Shown here: positions 43,634 to 52,960 of the stretch, one piece after another
Layout: each line of letters begins with the position of its first letter
Numbering within the stretch: position 1 is the first letter of the stretch
Assembly: GCF_029978005.1 (NCBI RefSeq)
Contig: NZ_JARKOZ010000032.1
Span: 16,319 to 80,318, forward strand
Source: Solidesulfovibrio sp.
GTDB taxonomy: Bacteria; Desulfobacterota; Desulfovibrionia; Desulfovibrionales; Desulfovibrionaceae
DNA: 64,000 nucleotides
Direction: 5' to 3'
Notes under the pieces: generated by a model
Database searches by the model: none
The model's input: only the letters and a program-made list of their open reading frames with translations
Told to the model about the DNA's origin: nothing
Position numbers and translations under genes: made by a program

Positions 43634-44098
43634 ATGTCGATGGAAACGCTCAAGGAACTTTTCGCCCAAAGCGGCCTCAAGTTTACCACCCAGCGCTATC
43701 TGGTGTACAAGGCCATGACCACGGCAAGGGACCATCCCTCGGCCGAAGCGGTCTGGCGACGGGTTCGCGAGGCCGCGCCGGCCATTTCCCTGGACACGGT
43801 CTACCGCACCCTGGCTTCCCTGGAGCAGCGGGGGCTGGTCAGCCGGGTGCCGGGGGCGGGCGAGGAGGGGCGTTTCGACGGTGATGTGACGCCGCACCAC
43901 CATCTGGTGTGCCTGTCGTGCGGCGGCATTGAGGATTTCACCATGCCGGGGGCGGCCTTGGACGATTTGCCGCCGTCGGTCGCCGCGTGGGGCGTTCCCC
44001 GCGACGCGCAGATTTTGGTGCGCGGCGTGTGCCGCGCCTGTCTTGGCCGCATGCAGGCGGCAAAACCGCAACAAAACCAAAGGAGCCACACGAAATGA
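43634..44098 (+). CDS. perR: Fur-family peroxide regulator (PerR-like)
   Basis: The 154-residue protein has the Fur winged helix (FTTQRYLVYKAM; SLDTVYRTLASLEQRGLV), the regulatory metal region RFDGDVTPHHHLVC, and two CxxC zinc pairs (CLSC and CRAC). The Asp in RFD and the His pair correspond to the PerR regulatory site, and the linked genes are peroxide-defence genes. PerR would repress this operon until His oxidation by H2O2. It overlaps rubrerythrin by four bases. Confidence 0.88.
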   Translation: MSMETLKELFAQSGLKFTTQRYLVYKAMTTARDHPSAEAVWRRVREAAPAISLDTVYRTLASLEQRGLVSRVPGAGEEGRFDGDVTPHHHLVCLSCGGIEDFTMPGAALDDLPPSVAAWGVPRDAQILVRGVCRACLGRMQAAKPQQNQRSHTK

Positions 44099-44589
44099 GC
44101 AAGACCCTGGAACATCTCAAGGAAGCGTTCGCCGGCGAATCCCAGGCCAACCGCAAGTACCTCGCCTACGCCGCCCAGGCCGAGAAGGAAGGCCACATCG
44201 GCGTGGCCAAGCTCTTCAAGGCCGCCGCCGCCGCCGAGACCGTCCACGCCCACAGCCACCTGCGCAACATGGGCGGCATCGGCGACACGGCCGCGAACCT
44301 GCAGGACGCCATCGCCGGCGAGACCCACGAATTCAAGAGCATGTACCCGGGCATGATCGCCGACGCCAAGGCCGAGGGCGAGAAGGCAGCCGAGCGCGGC
44401 TTCACCTTCGCCAACGCCGTGGAGGAACTCCACGCCAACCTGTACGCCGAGGCGGCCAAGGATGTCGCCGGCTACCCGGATAAGGACTGGTACGTCTGCT
44501 CGGTGTGCGGCTACACCGTGGCCGGCGCGGCCCCGGACAAGTGCCCGGTCTGCCAGGCCCTGGCCAAGGCGTTCTTCAAGGTCGACTGA
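44095..44589 (+). CDS. rbr: Rubrerythrin
   Basis: Rubrerythrin reduces hydrogen peroxide in anaerobes. The 164-residue protein has a ferritin-like diiron domain with ligands in AGESQANRKY, AAETVHAH, AGETHEF and VEELHANLY, then a C-terminal rubredoxin-like Fe(Cys)4 domain (CSVCGY...CPVC). It is shorter than the classical 191-residue D. vulgaris protein. AAAGGAG lies inside the end of perR. It is co-regulated by PerR, and the adjacent rubredoxin is a likely electron donor. Confidence 0.95.
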   Translation: MSKTLEHLKEAFAGESQANRKYLAYAAQAEKEGHIGVAKLFKAAAAAETVHAHSHLRNMGGIGDTAANLQDAIAGETHEFKSMYPGMIADAKAEGEKAAERGFTFANAVEELHANLYAEAAKDVAGYPDKDWYVCSVCGYTVAGAAPDKCPVCQALAKAFFKVD

Positions 44590-44628
44590 TTTCCGGCCGC
44601 ATCGACCGAAGACGGAAAAGGAGCGAGC

Positions 44629-44844
44629 ATGGCGGCGCCCGAAGAAATGTGGCAGTGCCAGACCACCAATTGCGGCTACATCTACGATCCGGACAAAGGC
44701 GACCGCAAGGGCAAGATTCCTGCGGGAACGTCCTTCGCCGATCTGCCCGAGGGGTGGAAGTGTCCGATCTGCGGCGGCGGCAAGAAGTGTTTCCGTCCGC
44801 TGGCCGGGCCGGGATCGACCAAAGAAGTGCAGTGTCCCGTCTGA
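44629..44844 (+). CDS. Rubredoxin with C-x4-C first iron motif
   Basis: The 71-residue protein has rubredoxin features GYIYDPDKGD, PAGTSFADLPEGWKCPICG. The first cysteine pair is CQTTNC, with four instead of two residues between, as reported for rubredoxin-2 of D. desulfuricans ATCC 27774. The second pair is CPIC. The C-terminal extension carries two extra cysteines. It probably passes electrons to rubrerythrin. AAAGGAG precedes the ATG. Confidence 0.92.
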   Translation: MAAPEEMWQCQTTNCGYIYDPDKGDRKGKIPAGTSFADLPEGWKCPICGGGKKCFRPLAGPGSTKEVQCPV

Positions 44845-44849
44845 CGTCC

Positions 44850-44871
44850 GGGGAGCCCGCCAGGGCTCCCC
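44850..44871. terminator. Hairpin after rubredoxin
   Basis: GGGGAGCCC and GGGCTCCCC are perfect nine-base arms with a four-base loop, directly after the rubredoxin stop. No T-run follows; the U-rich terminator comes 15 bases later. Confidence 0.5.
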
Positions 44872-44885
44872 GGGACGGTTCTCCA

Positions 44886-44911
44886 AGGCCCCGCCCGCGC
44901 GGGGCCTTTTT
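44886..44911. terminator. Intrinsic terminator shared by rubredoxin and the AI-2E family gene
   Basis: Eight-base arms AGGCCCCG and CGGGGCCT close a six-base loop and are followed by five T residues on the plus strand. The convergent minus-strand gene ends at its edge. Confidence 0.8.
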
Positions 44912-46029
44912 CATGCCTGGGGCGCGGGCGGCTCCTGGTTCGGCGCGGCGATGAGGTTTCGCTCCTCCAGCACGTGGCGGTAGTCCTCGCCGTAAAGCGT
45001 GAGCATGACCATGGCGAAGCCCAGCACCAGCGGCCCGTAGAGGATGCCCAGGGCCCCGAAGAACTTGATGCCGCCGATGATGGAGAGAAACACCCAGAAC
45101 GTGGACATCTTGGAGCGGTTTTGCATGAGGATCGGCCGTATGATGGAGTCGATGCTCGACACCACCACCGCCCCCCAGCCGATGAGGAAAAGGCCCCACT
45201 GCCACTGGCCCGTGAGCATGAGGTAGATGGACACGGGCAACCAGATGATGGCCGTGCCCACGACAGGAATGAGCGAGGCGAAGCCCATCATGCAGCCCCA
45301 GAAGAAGGGCTGCACGCCCACGATGAAAAGCCCGAGCCCGCCGGCCGCGCCCTGGGCCAGGGCGATGACGAAAGCGCCGAGGATCACGGACTTGGCCACG
45401 TCGTCGAGCTGGCGGAAGATGCGGTTTTCCTGGTCCGTGGACAGCGGCAGGAGGTAGCGGGCGTAGCCGAGCATGGCCTCGCCGTCGCGGATGAGGAAGA
45501 AGAGCACGAAGATGAGGATGATGAAGTTCATGGTCAGCACGAACACGTTGCCGATGACAGTGGTGCCGCTGTCGAGGAGGATCTGTCCGGCGTTTTTGGA
45601 CAGCGACAGCAGGTTGGCCTGCAGCGCGAGCTTATTGATGTCCAGGAAGGGCAGGTGTTCCTGGACCCAGGACAGGTAGGGCGCGACGGCGTCGTGGCTG
45701 AAGAGCGCGTTGAAGTCGAGGGTGGTCAGCTTGGCCTGGAGCGCGTTGACGGACTGGACGCCCTGGGCGAGCAGCGCCCCCAGGAAGAGGAAGACCGGAA
45801 TGATGAGGCAGGAAAAGATGAGCCCGGTGGTGATCAGCGCGGCCAGGGTGGTGCGGTGGCCGCACAGCGCGTCGATCTTGCGCTGCACGGGCCGGAACAG
45901 CGCGGCCAGGACCACCCCGATGATGAGGATGTCCACGAAGGGCCGCAGCACGATGTAGGCCAGGGTCAGCGACCCGGCCAGGATGAGGAGCAGGAAGGTC
46001 GAATAGAATTGGCGGCGTTCTCTGTTCAT
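44911..46029 (-). CDS. AI-2E family transporter (PF01594-type permease)
   Basis: The 372-residue protein has paired N-terminal membrane segments, a long amphipathic middle region and five further segments including LIPVVGTAIIWLPVSIYL and IIRPILMQNRSKMS...FLSIIGGIKFFGALGILYGPL, the family signature. Members are annotated as quorum-signal or sodium/proton exporters; the true substrate here is unknown. The ATG at 46029 is chosen because the preceding in-frame stretch is Arg-rich and has no family character. Confidence 0.88.
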   Translation of the reverse strand: MNRERRQFYSTFLLLILAGSLTLAYIVLRPFVDILIIGVVLAALFRPVQRKIDALCGHRTTLAALITTGLIFSCLIIPVFLFLGALLAQGVQSVNALQAKLTTLDFNALFSHDAVAPYLSWVQEHLPFLDINKLALQANLLSLSKNAGQILLDSGTTVIGNVFVLTMNFIILIFVLFFLIRDGEAMLGYARYLLPLSTDQENRIFRQLDDVAKSVILGAFVIALAQGAAGGLGLFIVGVQPFFWGCMMGFASLIPVVGTAIIWLPVSIYLMLTGQWQWGLFLIGWGAVVVSSIDSIIRPILMQNRSKMSTFWVFLSIIGGIKFFGALGILYGPLVLGFAMVMLTLYGEDYRHVLEERNLIAAPNQEPPAPQA

Positions 46030-46168
46030 GCCGCCCGTGTAGCAAAATCGCCGGCGCGGCGGCAAGGGGCGGGCCGCATCGCGGCATTGCGCCCGGCCGC
46101 CCCTCCGTCGTACCATGCCGCCATGACGACGCTTGTTCCTTGCTTGCTTCCGTTTTCGGGCGTGGCCC

Positions 46169-47158
46169 ATGCCCGTTGAGCCCTTTCCCTCGCCTCGCCG
46201 GGCCCGACTCTGGCCGCGGCCGGCTCTTTACGACCTCACTCCGGAGCTCCTCGGCGACCCCGAGGCCACGGCCACGGAAATCCGCGCCCGCGACTGGACC
46301 TACGTGCTCTCGGCCCGGGGGGTGCCCCATGTGGTGCGCCGCTCCGGCTCCGGCTGGCGGCTTTTCGTGCCCAGGCGGCGCATGGCCGAGGCCCTGGAGG
46401 AGATCGCCGCCTACGCCGCCGAGCGCGAAAACCGCCCCCTGCCCGATCCCGAGGCGCAGCCCTTGCGACCCTCCGTCACCCCGGCGGTCCTGGCCGTCAT
46501 GGGCGTGGTGGCCGGCCTGTGGGGCTTTCTGCTCGGCGAGGCCGTCCTTTTCGGCCGCCGCGTGTCCTGGCGGACCGTCGGGGCCGGGGATTCCTCGGCC
46601 ATGCTGGCCGGGGAGTGGTGGCGCGCCCTGACCTCGCTGTGGCTCCACGCCGATCCGGCGCACCTTTTCGGCAACGCCGCCTGCGCCGCGCTTTTTCTCG
46701 GCCTGCTGTGCCGGGAGACGGGTCTGGGCCTGGGGTTTGCGCTCACGGTCGCGGCCGGCGTCGGCGGCAACCTGCTCAAGGTCATGGTCCAGGGACCGGG
46801 CCTGCATTTCCTGGGCGCGTCCACGGCCGTCTTCGGGGCGCTCGGGGTTCTTGGCGGCGTGCGCCTGTCCGGGTATTGCGCCGAGGTCTCGACCAGGCGG
46901 TTTCTGGCCGCCGGGGCCGTGCTCATGCTGCTGGCCATGCTGGGGGCCGGTTCCGAGGAAACCACGGGCCAGGTGGACCTGGCCGGGCATTTCTTCGGCT
47001 TCCTGTGCGGCGCGGCCCTGGGGCTGGCCGCCGGGCGGCGACTGTGCCGGGCGGGACGGCCCGGACCCCTCGTCCAGGCGGCCCTTGGCGGATGCACCGT
47101 CCTCGTCTGCCTGGCCGCCTGGGGACTGGCCGTGGGGCACGGCTGGTCCGGGCGGTGA
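46169..47158 (+). CDS. Rhomboid family intramembrane serine protease
   Basis: The 329-residue protein has a cytosolic N-terminal domain of about 105 residues, then six to seven membrane segments. Catalytic residues are the Ser in GASTAVFGALG and the His in DLAGHFFGFLCG; WWRALTSLWLHADPAHLFGN supplies the conserved His and Asn that stabilise the oxyanion. The substrate is unknown. The ATG lacks a good ribosome site; one 12 codons upstream also lacks it. Confidence 0.88.
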   Translation: MPVEPFPSPRRARLWPRPALYDLTPELLGDPEATATEIRARDWTYVLSARGVPHVVRRSGSGWRLFVPRRRMAEALEEIAAYAAERENRPLPDPEAQPLRPSVTPAVLAVMGVVAGLWGFLLGEAVLFGRRVSWRTVGAGDSSAMLAGEWWRALTSLWLHADPAHLFGNAACAALFLGLLCRETGLGLGFALTVAAGVGGNLLKVMVQGPGLHFLGASTAVFGALGVLGGVRLSGYCAEVSTRRFLAAGAVLMLLAMLGAGSEETTGQVDLAGHFFGFLCGAALGLAAGRRLCRAGRPGPLVQAALGGCTVLVCLAAWGLAVGHGWSGR

Positions 47159-47239
47159 GGAAGGCTTTGCCTAACGCGCCGTTTTCGGTTAAGGCCGTCG
47201 ATTGTCGCCGCTTTGCTAGGGCGCGGGGAGTGGGATGCA

Positions 47240-47743
47240 ATGAGCTTAAACGGCCTCGTCTTCGAGGGTGAGGACATTCGCTACAGGACCGGCAAGCACT
47301 GGGTGGTGCTGGCCAAGGCCGCGATCCTGTTCGCCCTGGCCCTGGCCGTGTGGTCGAGCGGCCCGGCCCTGACCGCTCTGGCCCAGTTCAAGGTGCCGGA
47401 AGAGCTGGAGAAGTTTCTGCCCAAGATCATCGCCGCGGCGGTGTGGCTTTTCCGTTACGTCTTTTTCATCATCCTGACCCTGCTCGCCCTGACCCGGCTC
47501 TTTTCCTTCTTCACCCTGCGGGTGGGGGTGACGGACAAGCGCCTGCTGTGCGACGATGCGCTGTTCGGCACCTTTTCCCTGGACGTCACCAAGGTCGAGT
47601 CCGTCAAGTGCGAGCCCGGGCTTTTCGGCGGCCTGCTCGGCTACGGCAAGATCATCCTGACCGCGTCGAGCAGCCAGCGGCTGGTGCTGACCAACATCCG
47701 GCGGCCCCACGCCCTGGAACAGGAAATCTTCGCCGCCAAGTAG
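47240..47743 (+). CDS. Membrane protein with PH-like domain (DUF304/bPH2)
   Basis: The 167-residue protein has two membrane segments (AAILFALALAVWSSGPAL; AAAVWLFRYVFFIILTLLAL) and a C-terminal bacterial PH-like domain (RVGVTDKRLLC, then SLDVTKVESVKCEPGLFGGLLGYGKIIL), the DUF304 signature. GGGGAG lies nine bases before the ATG at 47240. Function is unknown. It precedes the kinase gene by 72 bases on the same strand. Confidence 0.78.
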   Translation: MSLNGLVFEGEDIRYRTGKHWVVLAKAAILFALALAVWSSGPALTALAQFKVPEELEKFLPKIIAAAVWLFRYVFFIILTLLALTRLFSFFTLRVGVTDKRLLCDDALFGTFSLDVTKVESVKCEPGLFGGLLGYGKIILTASSSQRLVLTNIRRPHALEQEIFAAK

Positions 47744-47815
47744 GCCCGGGGCGGCGCGGCGGCCGGCCTTTCCCGGCCAGATGCGTACCCTCCTCGCCGT
47801 GGACCGGCGACCGCC

Positions 47816-49270
47816 ATGTATCTGTACCGAAGACCCATCAAGCAGTACGGCATCCTGTTCAAGATGCTGGCGGTCTACATCGGCATATTGGTCGTCGCCT
47901 ATTTCACCACGTCCACGCTGCTGATCTATATCAAGGAATCGGTCAACATCTCGCGCGACATCGTCAAGGTGCGCTTCGAAGTCCTCTCCATCTCCCAGCG
48001 CCTGGTAGACAGCCTGCTGGCCATGGAGGAGAACCAGAAGAAGTACGAGATCGTCCATTCCGAGGAATACAAGAAGAACTTCCTGGCCGCGCTCAACGAA
48101 TACAAAAACGCCATCTGGAGCATCCTCTGGTTCCGCTACGAGAGCTTTTCCGTCTGGGAGGAGCTCCACGCCGAATTCAGGGCCGCCTTTCCGGAGTTGG
48201 CCCAGGGCAAGGCTCTGGGCGGCGAGCCCTGGATCGACCAGGAGACGCTCAACAAATGGATGCGCATCGTGGTCAGCGCCCGCCAGGACAACGAACGCGT
48301 GCTGGAATCGGGCATGCGCGAGCTTTTCCGCATCAGCGAAGTGGCCGTCAACCGAGGCGTGACGGGCCTGACCGTGTCCATCGGCCTCGGGCTTCTCGGC
48401 ATCCTCTACCTGACCTATTCCCTGCGCCGGCCGCTTCGCGAGCTGCGCCGGGGCATTCGGGCCTACACCCGCGACGGGCGGCTCGAACCCATCCGCGTGC
48501 TCACCAAGGACGAGCTCGGGGAGCTGGCCGCGGCGTTTAACGACATGACCTCCCGCCTCAAGGAGGAGGAGCGCATGCGGGCGGACTTCATCGACATGGT
48601 CAGCCACGAGATCCGCACGCCGCTGACCTCCATCCGCGAGTCCGTCAACCTCATGCGCGAGCGGGTGCTCGGCGAGGTCAACGAGCGCCAGAAGCGCTTC
48701 CTCGACATCGCCAGCGACGAGCTCCAGCGCATCTCGGCCATGCTCACGAGTCTGCTCAAGGTGTCGAGCATGGCCTCCCAGATCGTGGACCTTGCGCCCG
48801 TGACCTTCGATCCGGCCAAGCTGGTCCTGGAAACCCTGGAAAAGGCCGCGCCGGCCGCCGAGGCCAAGGGCATCCGCTTGACGCCGCGCCTGGGGCGCGA
48901 CATCGTCTCCGTGGTCGGGGACCGGGAGCTGCTCGGCCAGGCGCTCTATAACCTCATCGGCAATGCCGTAAAGTTCTCTCCGCCCGAGCGTACCGTGCTG
49001 GTGGGCCTGGAAATGGCCGACGGCGGGCAAAAGCTCCTCGTCAGCATCACCGACGAAGGCCCCGGCATTCCCGAGGAGGAGCAGCCCCACGTCTTCAACA
49101 AATACTATCGGGGCGCGCGCACCAAACGGACCACCGACGGCATCGGCCTGGGGCTCTCCATCGCCAAGACCATCGTCGAGGCCCACGGCGGCAACATCTG
49201 GCTGTCGAGTCTGGCCGGCAAAGGGTGCACGTTTTACTTTACAATCCCCGTGGATGGGACAACTGCCTGA
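47816..49270 (+). CDS. glrK: Sensor histidine kinase, GlrK/QseE-like
   Basis: The 484-residue kinase has a membrane segment at about 15-38, a helical periplasmic domain of about 150 residues, a second segment at about 185-205, HAMP, the phospho-acceptor His264 in MVSHEIRTPLTSIRES and the ATPase motifs NLIGNAVKFSP, DEGPGI and GLGLSIAKTIV. Its helical, Cys-poor sensor and its order with a lipoprotein gene and a sigma-54 activator reproduce the enterobacterial glrK-qseG-glrR locus, where the system watches the cell envelope. The identity is inferred from order as much as sequence. Confidence 0.8.
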   Translation: MYLYRRPIKQYGILFKMLAVYIGILVVAYFTTSTLLIYIKESVNISRDIVKVRFEVLSISQRLVDSLLAMEENQKKYEIVHSEEYKKNFLAALNEYKNAIWSILWFRYESFSVWEELHAEFRAAFPELAQGKALGGEPWIDQETLNKWMRIVVSARQDNERVLESGMRELFRISEVAVNRGVTGLTVSIGLGLLGILYLTYSLRRPLRELRRGIRAYTRDGRLEPIRVLTKDELGELAAAFNDMTSRLKEEERMRADFIDMVSHEIRTPLTSIRESVNLMRERVLGEVNERQKRFLDIASDELQRISAMLTSLLKVSSMASQIVDLAPVTFDPAKLVLETLEKAAPAAEAKGIRLTPRLGRDIVSVVGDRELLGQALYNLIGNAVKFSPPERTVLVGLEMADGGQKLLVSITDEGPGIPEEEQPHVFNKYYRGARTKRTTDGIGLGLSIAKTIVEAHGGNIWLSSLAGKGCTFYFTIPVDGTTA

Positions 49271-49271
49271 C

Positions 49272-49898
49272 ATGGCCCGAAACATGAGAAAAAAGATGTT
49301 GCGTGAAGCGGCCTGCGGCCTGTGCGCCGCGCTCGTGATCCTTTCCTGCGGCTGCGCCAAGCGGGAGACGGCCGCGCCGCCGGTCCCGCCGACCCCGCCG
49401 CAGGTCGCCGAGGCCCCCGCGCCCACGGCCGTCTCGGCAGCCTGCGAGCCCACCAGGAACAGCCTCTACGACCAGGGCGTGTGTTCCTTCGACACGGGCG
49501 AGGTCAAGCGCGCCATGGGGCTTTGGCGCACCGCCGCGGGCACCGATCCCGACCCGGCCGTGCGGCGCAAGGCCCTTTTCGCCATGGCCGCGGTCAAGCT
49601 CGCCCAGGCCAACACCGACGCCGAGATGGCCGCCGCCATGGAGATGTTCGACGCCTGGAGCAAGGCCTCGCCCCCGGGCGGCAGCGGCGAGGAGCCGCGC
49701 TTCCTGCTGCCGGCCCTGCGAAACCTCAAGCCGGCCGCCGCGCTCAGGGAGCAGAAGGCCGCCCTGGAGCGCGAGTGCGCCAAAAAGCTCGCCGAGCGCG
49801 AGGAGCAGGTGCGGAAAAGCGTGCAGCAGCAGGTCCGGGCCCTGGAAACCATCCATCAGCAGATTCAGGAAAAAAAGAAAGGGCTGATCAACAATTGA
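49272..49898 (+). CDS. qseG: QseG-like lipoprotein between kinase and regulator
   Basis: About 208 residues with a lipoprotein-type signal (CGLCAALVILSCGCAK), a Pro/Ala-rich tether, a TPR-like central part (NSLYDQGVCSFDTGEVKRAMGLWRTAA) and a C-terminal coiled coil (KLAEREEQVRKSVQQQVRALE). QseG in enterobacteria is an outer-membrane lipoprotein that controls the GlrK kinase. The start is unsure: ATGs at 49254 (overlapping the kinase), 49272 and 49284 all lack a clear site. Which Cys is lipidated is also unsure. Confidence 0.65.
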   Translation: MARNMRKKMLREAACGLCAALVILSCGCAKRETAAPPVPPTPPQVAEAPAPTAVSAACEPTRNSLYDQGVCSFDTGEVKRAMGLWRTAAGTDPDPAVRRKALFAMAAVKLAQANTDAEMAAAMEMFDAWSKASPPGGSGEEPRFLLPALRNLKPAAALREQKAALERECAKKLAEREEQVRKSVQQQVRALETIHQQIQEKKKGLINN

Positions 49899-49929
49899 CC
49901 GCCGCCGCGCCCCGCGCGACACCATTCCC

Positions 49930-51300
49930 ATGAAAAGCGCCGCCCAGACGCGAAAGACCATCCTGGCCGTCGACGACGACCCGCACATCCTCGAAGTTCT
50001 GGAAGTGCGGCTCGTTTCGGCCGGCTACGACGTGGTCACGGCCGGCGACGGGGCGGAGGCCCTGCACGTGCTGGCCACGCGCCCCGTGCGTCTGGTCATC
50101 TCCGACATCCGCATGCCCGGCATGGACGGCATGCGCCTGCTCGAGGAGATGGAGCGCCGGGGCCTGCGCCTGCCCATCATTTTTCTCACCGCCCACGGCA
50201 GCATTTCCGGGGCCGTGGAGGCCATCAAGCACGGGGCCGTGGACTACCTGACCAAGCCTTTCGACGGCCAGGAGCTTCTGGCCCGCGTGGCCGAGGTCTT
50301 CGCCAAGGCCGCCGGCGCGCCGGCCCCGGTCGCCCCGGACATGGCCGAATCGGGCCTGGTCGGCCAGAGCCAGGCCATGCGCGACCTGGCCGCCATGATC
50401 GACCGCGTGGCCGCCCGCGACGTCAACGTGCTCATCCTCGGCGAGTCCGGCACGGGCAAGGAGCTGGTGGCCAACCTCGTCCACCGTCGCAGTCCCCGCA
50501 AGAACGGCCCGCTGGTCACCGTGGACTGCGGCTCGACCCCGGCCGGGCTCCTCGAATCCGAACTCTTCGGCCACGTCAAGGGCTCCTTCACCCACGCCGT
50601 CAAAGACAAGAAGGGGCTCATCGAGCAGGCCCACCAGGGCACGCTCTTCCTCGACGAGATCGGCAACATCACCATGGAGATGCAGATCCGTCTCCTGCGC
50701 GTCCTGGAAAACCACAAGATCCGCCGCATCGGCGACGTGCGCGAGATCCAGGTCGACTGCCGGGTCATCGCCGCCACCAACGCCGACATCTTCGAGCAGG
50801 TGGCCGAGGGGGTGTTCCGCGAAGACCTGCTCTATCGCCTCAAGGTCGTGACCATAAACGTGCCGCCGCTTCGCGAGCGGCGCGAGGACATCCCGATCCT
50901 GGCCGAGCATTTCAACCGCCAGTTCTGCGCCGCCCAGGGCATGCCGCCCGTCGTCATGCCGCCCGAGACCATGGCCTACCTCATGGCCTACCCCTGGCCG
51001 GGCAACGTGCGCCAGCTGCGAAACGCCCTGGAGGCCGGGGTGGTGCTGTGCTCCGATGGAACTCTCGCCCCCGGGGATCTGCAGCTGCCCCTGGCCGGCA
51101 AGGGGCCGGACCGCTCGGCCGGATCCGGGGATTCCCTGTCCCTGGACGCCAGCGAAAAGGCTGCCATCGTGCGCGCCCTGGAGCAGAGCAACTGGGTGCA
51201 GAAGGCCGCCGCGCCGCTGCTCGGCGTCAGCCGCCGGGCGCTCAACTACAAGATCCAGAAATACGGCATCGAGATTCCCAAGCGCCGGGCCAAGAAATAG
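49930..51300 (+). CDS. glrR: Sigma-54-type response regulator, GlrR/QseF-like, with altered GAFTGA loop
   Basis: The 456-residue protein has a receiver (phospho-acceptor Asp59, VISDIRMPGMDG), AAA+ domain with Walker A GESGTGKE (about 171-178), Walker B GTLFLDEIGN, and a Fis-type helix-turn-helix (NWVQKAAAPLLGVSRRALNYKI). The sigma-54 contact loop reads GSFTHA (about 218-223) instead of GAFTGA. It follows the kinase and QseG-like genes and lies 123 bases before the FtsX gene. I see no -24/-12 promoter in that gap. Confidence 0.85.
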   Translation: MKSAAQTRKTILAVDDDPHILEVLEVRLVSAGYDVVTAGDGAEALHVLATRPVRLVISDIRMPGMDGMRLLEEMERRGLRLPIIFLTAHGSISGAVEAIKHGAVDYLTKPFDGQELLARVAEVFAKAAGAPAPVAPDMAESGLVGQSQAMRDLAAMIDRVAARDVNVLILGESGTGKELVANLVHRRSPRKNGPLVTVDCGSTPAGLLESELFGHVKGSFTHAVKDKKGLIEQAHQGTLFLDEIGNITMEMQIRLLRVLENHKIRRIGDVREIQVDCRVIAATNADIFEQVAEGVFREDLLYRLKVVTINVPPLRERREDIPILAEHFNRQFCAAQGMPPVVMPPETMAYLMAYPWPGNVRQLRNALEAGVVLCSDGTLAPGDLQLPLAGKGPDRSAGSGDSLSLDASEKAAIVRALEQSNWVQKAAAPLLGVSRRALNYKIQKYGIEIPKRRAKK

Positions 51301-51423
51301 TCGCGCCGCCGGGGCGACGCCTTCCCGGCCTTGGCATTGCACGGTCTTTCTGTCACAGATCGGGCTTGAAATCGCGGTAATACGCAAGAGCGGGCGGCCC
51401 GCGCGCCGGCGAACGGATGTGGC

Positions 51424-52155
51424 ATGCGGCAGGAACGCAACGGCTTGGCTCGGGTGCCCGGGGGCAGAAAGCAGATCGCCCGCCAGGTGGTGCTGCCGTT
51501 TCGCATGTCCCTGGCCATCAGCCTCAAGAGCATCCGGGTGCGCTTTTTGCGCTCCATGGTCACGGTGATGAGCCTGGTGCTGGCCGTGGCTTTTCTGAGC
51601 TTCATCCTGACCGGAACCGAGGTGGCCCGGGGCGTGCTGGCCACGGGCGATCCGCAGCTGCGCCTGGCGCTCATCGACGCCGGCTACGACCTGTCCTCCG
51701 TGGCCCCGCCGCCCGAACGGGCGGCCGGGGAGGCGGCGCGCCTGGGGGCCGGCCCCAAGGAACGCTGGATCGTGCTGCTGTCGCTTCTGGTGTGCACGGT
51801 CGGCATCGTCAACGCCCAGCTCATGGCCGTCACCGAACGCTTCCGCGAAATCGGCACCATGAAGTGCCTGGGCGCCCTCGACCGTTTCATCTTGCGCCTT
51901 TTTCTGCTGGAAGCCGGCATGCAGGGGCTGGCCGGGTCCGTGGCCGGGGCGTTTTGCGGCATGGCCGGGGCCGTGATGGTGGGACTTTTGCGCTACGGCG
52001 GCGCGGCCGCGGCCGGGCTCGGGCCGGTTGGCCTTGGCCGGGTGCTCGGCGTGTCCGTGGCCGTGGGCGCGGGCCTGAGTCTGCTCGGCGTGGTCTATCC
52101 GGCCGTGGTGGCCGCCCGGATGCGGCCCGTGGAAGCCATGCGGGCCCAGGAATGA
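51424..52155 (+). CDS. Minimal FtsX-type ABC transporter permease
   Basis: The 243-residue protein starts after a basic N-terminus with FtsX-like SLAISLKSIRVRFLRSMVTVMSLVLAVAFLSF, and has three further membrane segments with the cytosolic coupling motif ERFREIGTMKCLGALDRFI and the C-terminal VVYPAVVAARMRPVEAMR. The ectodomain between the first and second helices is only about 60 residues, where MacB-type proteins have about 200. It is probably one half of a heterodimer with the giant permease encoded two genes later. Confidence 0.82.
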   Translation: MRQERNGLARVPGGRKQIARQVVLPFRMSLAISLKSIRVRFLRSMVTVMSLVLAVAFLSFILTGTEVARGVLATGDPQLRLALIDAGYDLSSVAPPPERAAGEAARLGAGPKERWIVLLSLLVCTVGIVNAQLMAVTERFREIGTMKCLGALDRFILRLFLLEAGMQGLAGSVAGAFCGMAGAVMVGLLRYGGAAAAGLGPVGLGRVLGVSVAVGAGLSLLGVVYPAVVAARMRPVEAMRAQE

Positions 52156-52213
52156 CGCTGCCGCGGCGGATGCTCCGCCGCGATCGCCGGTGATGCAGGG
52201 GGGAGCGCGGCGC

Positions 52214-52954
<741 letters not shown>

Positions 52955-52960
52955 GGCCGG

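Noticed and set aside
51301-51423. Possible sigma-54 promoter (TTGGCATTGCACGG) before the FtsX gene
   Set aside because: GG and GC are only four bases apart instead of ten, so it cannot be a -24/-12 element.
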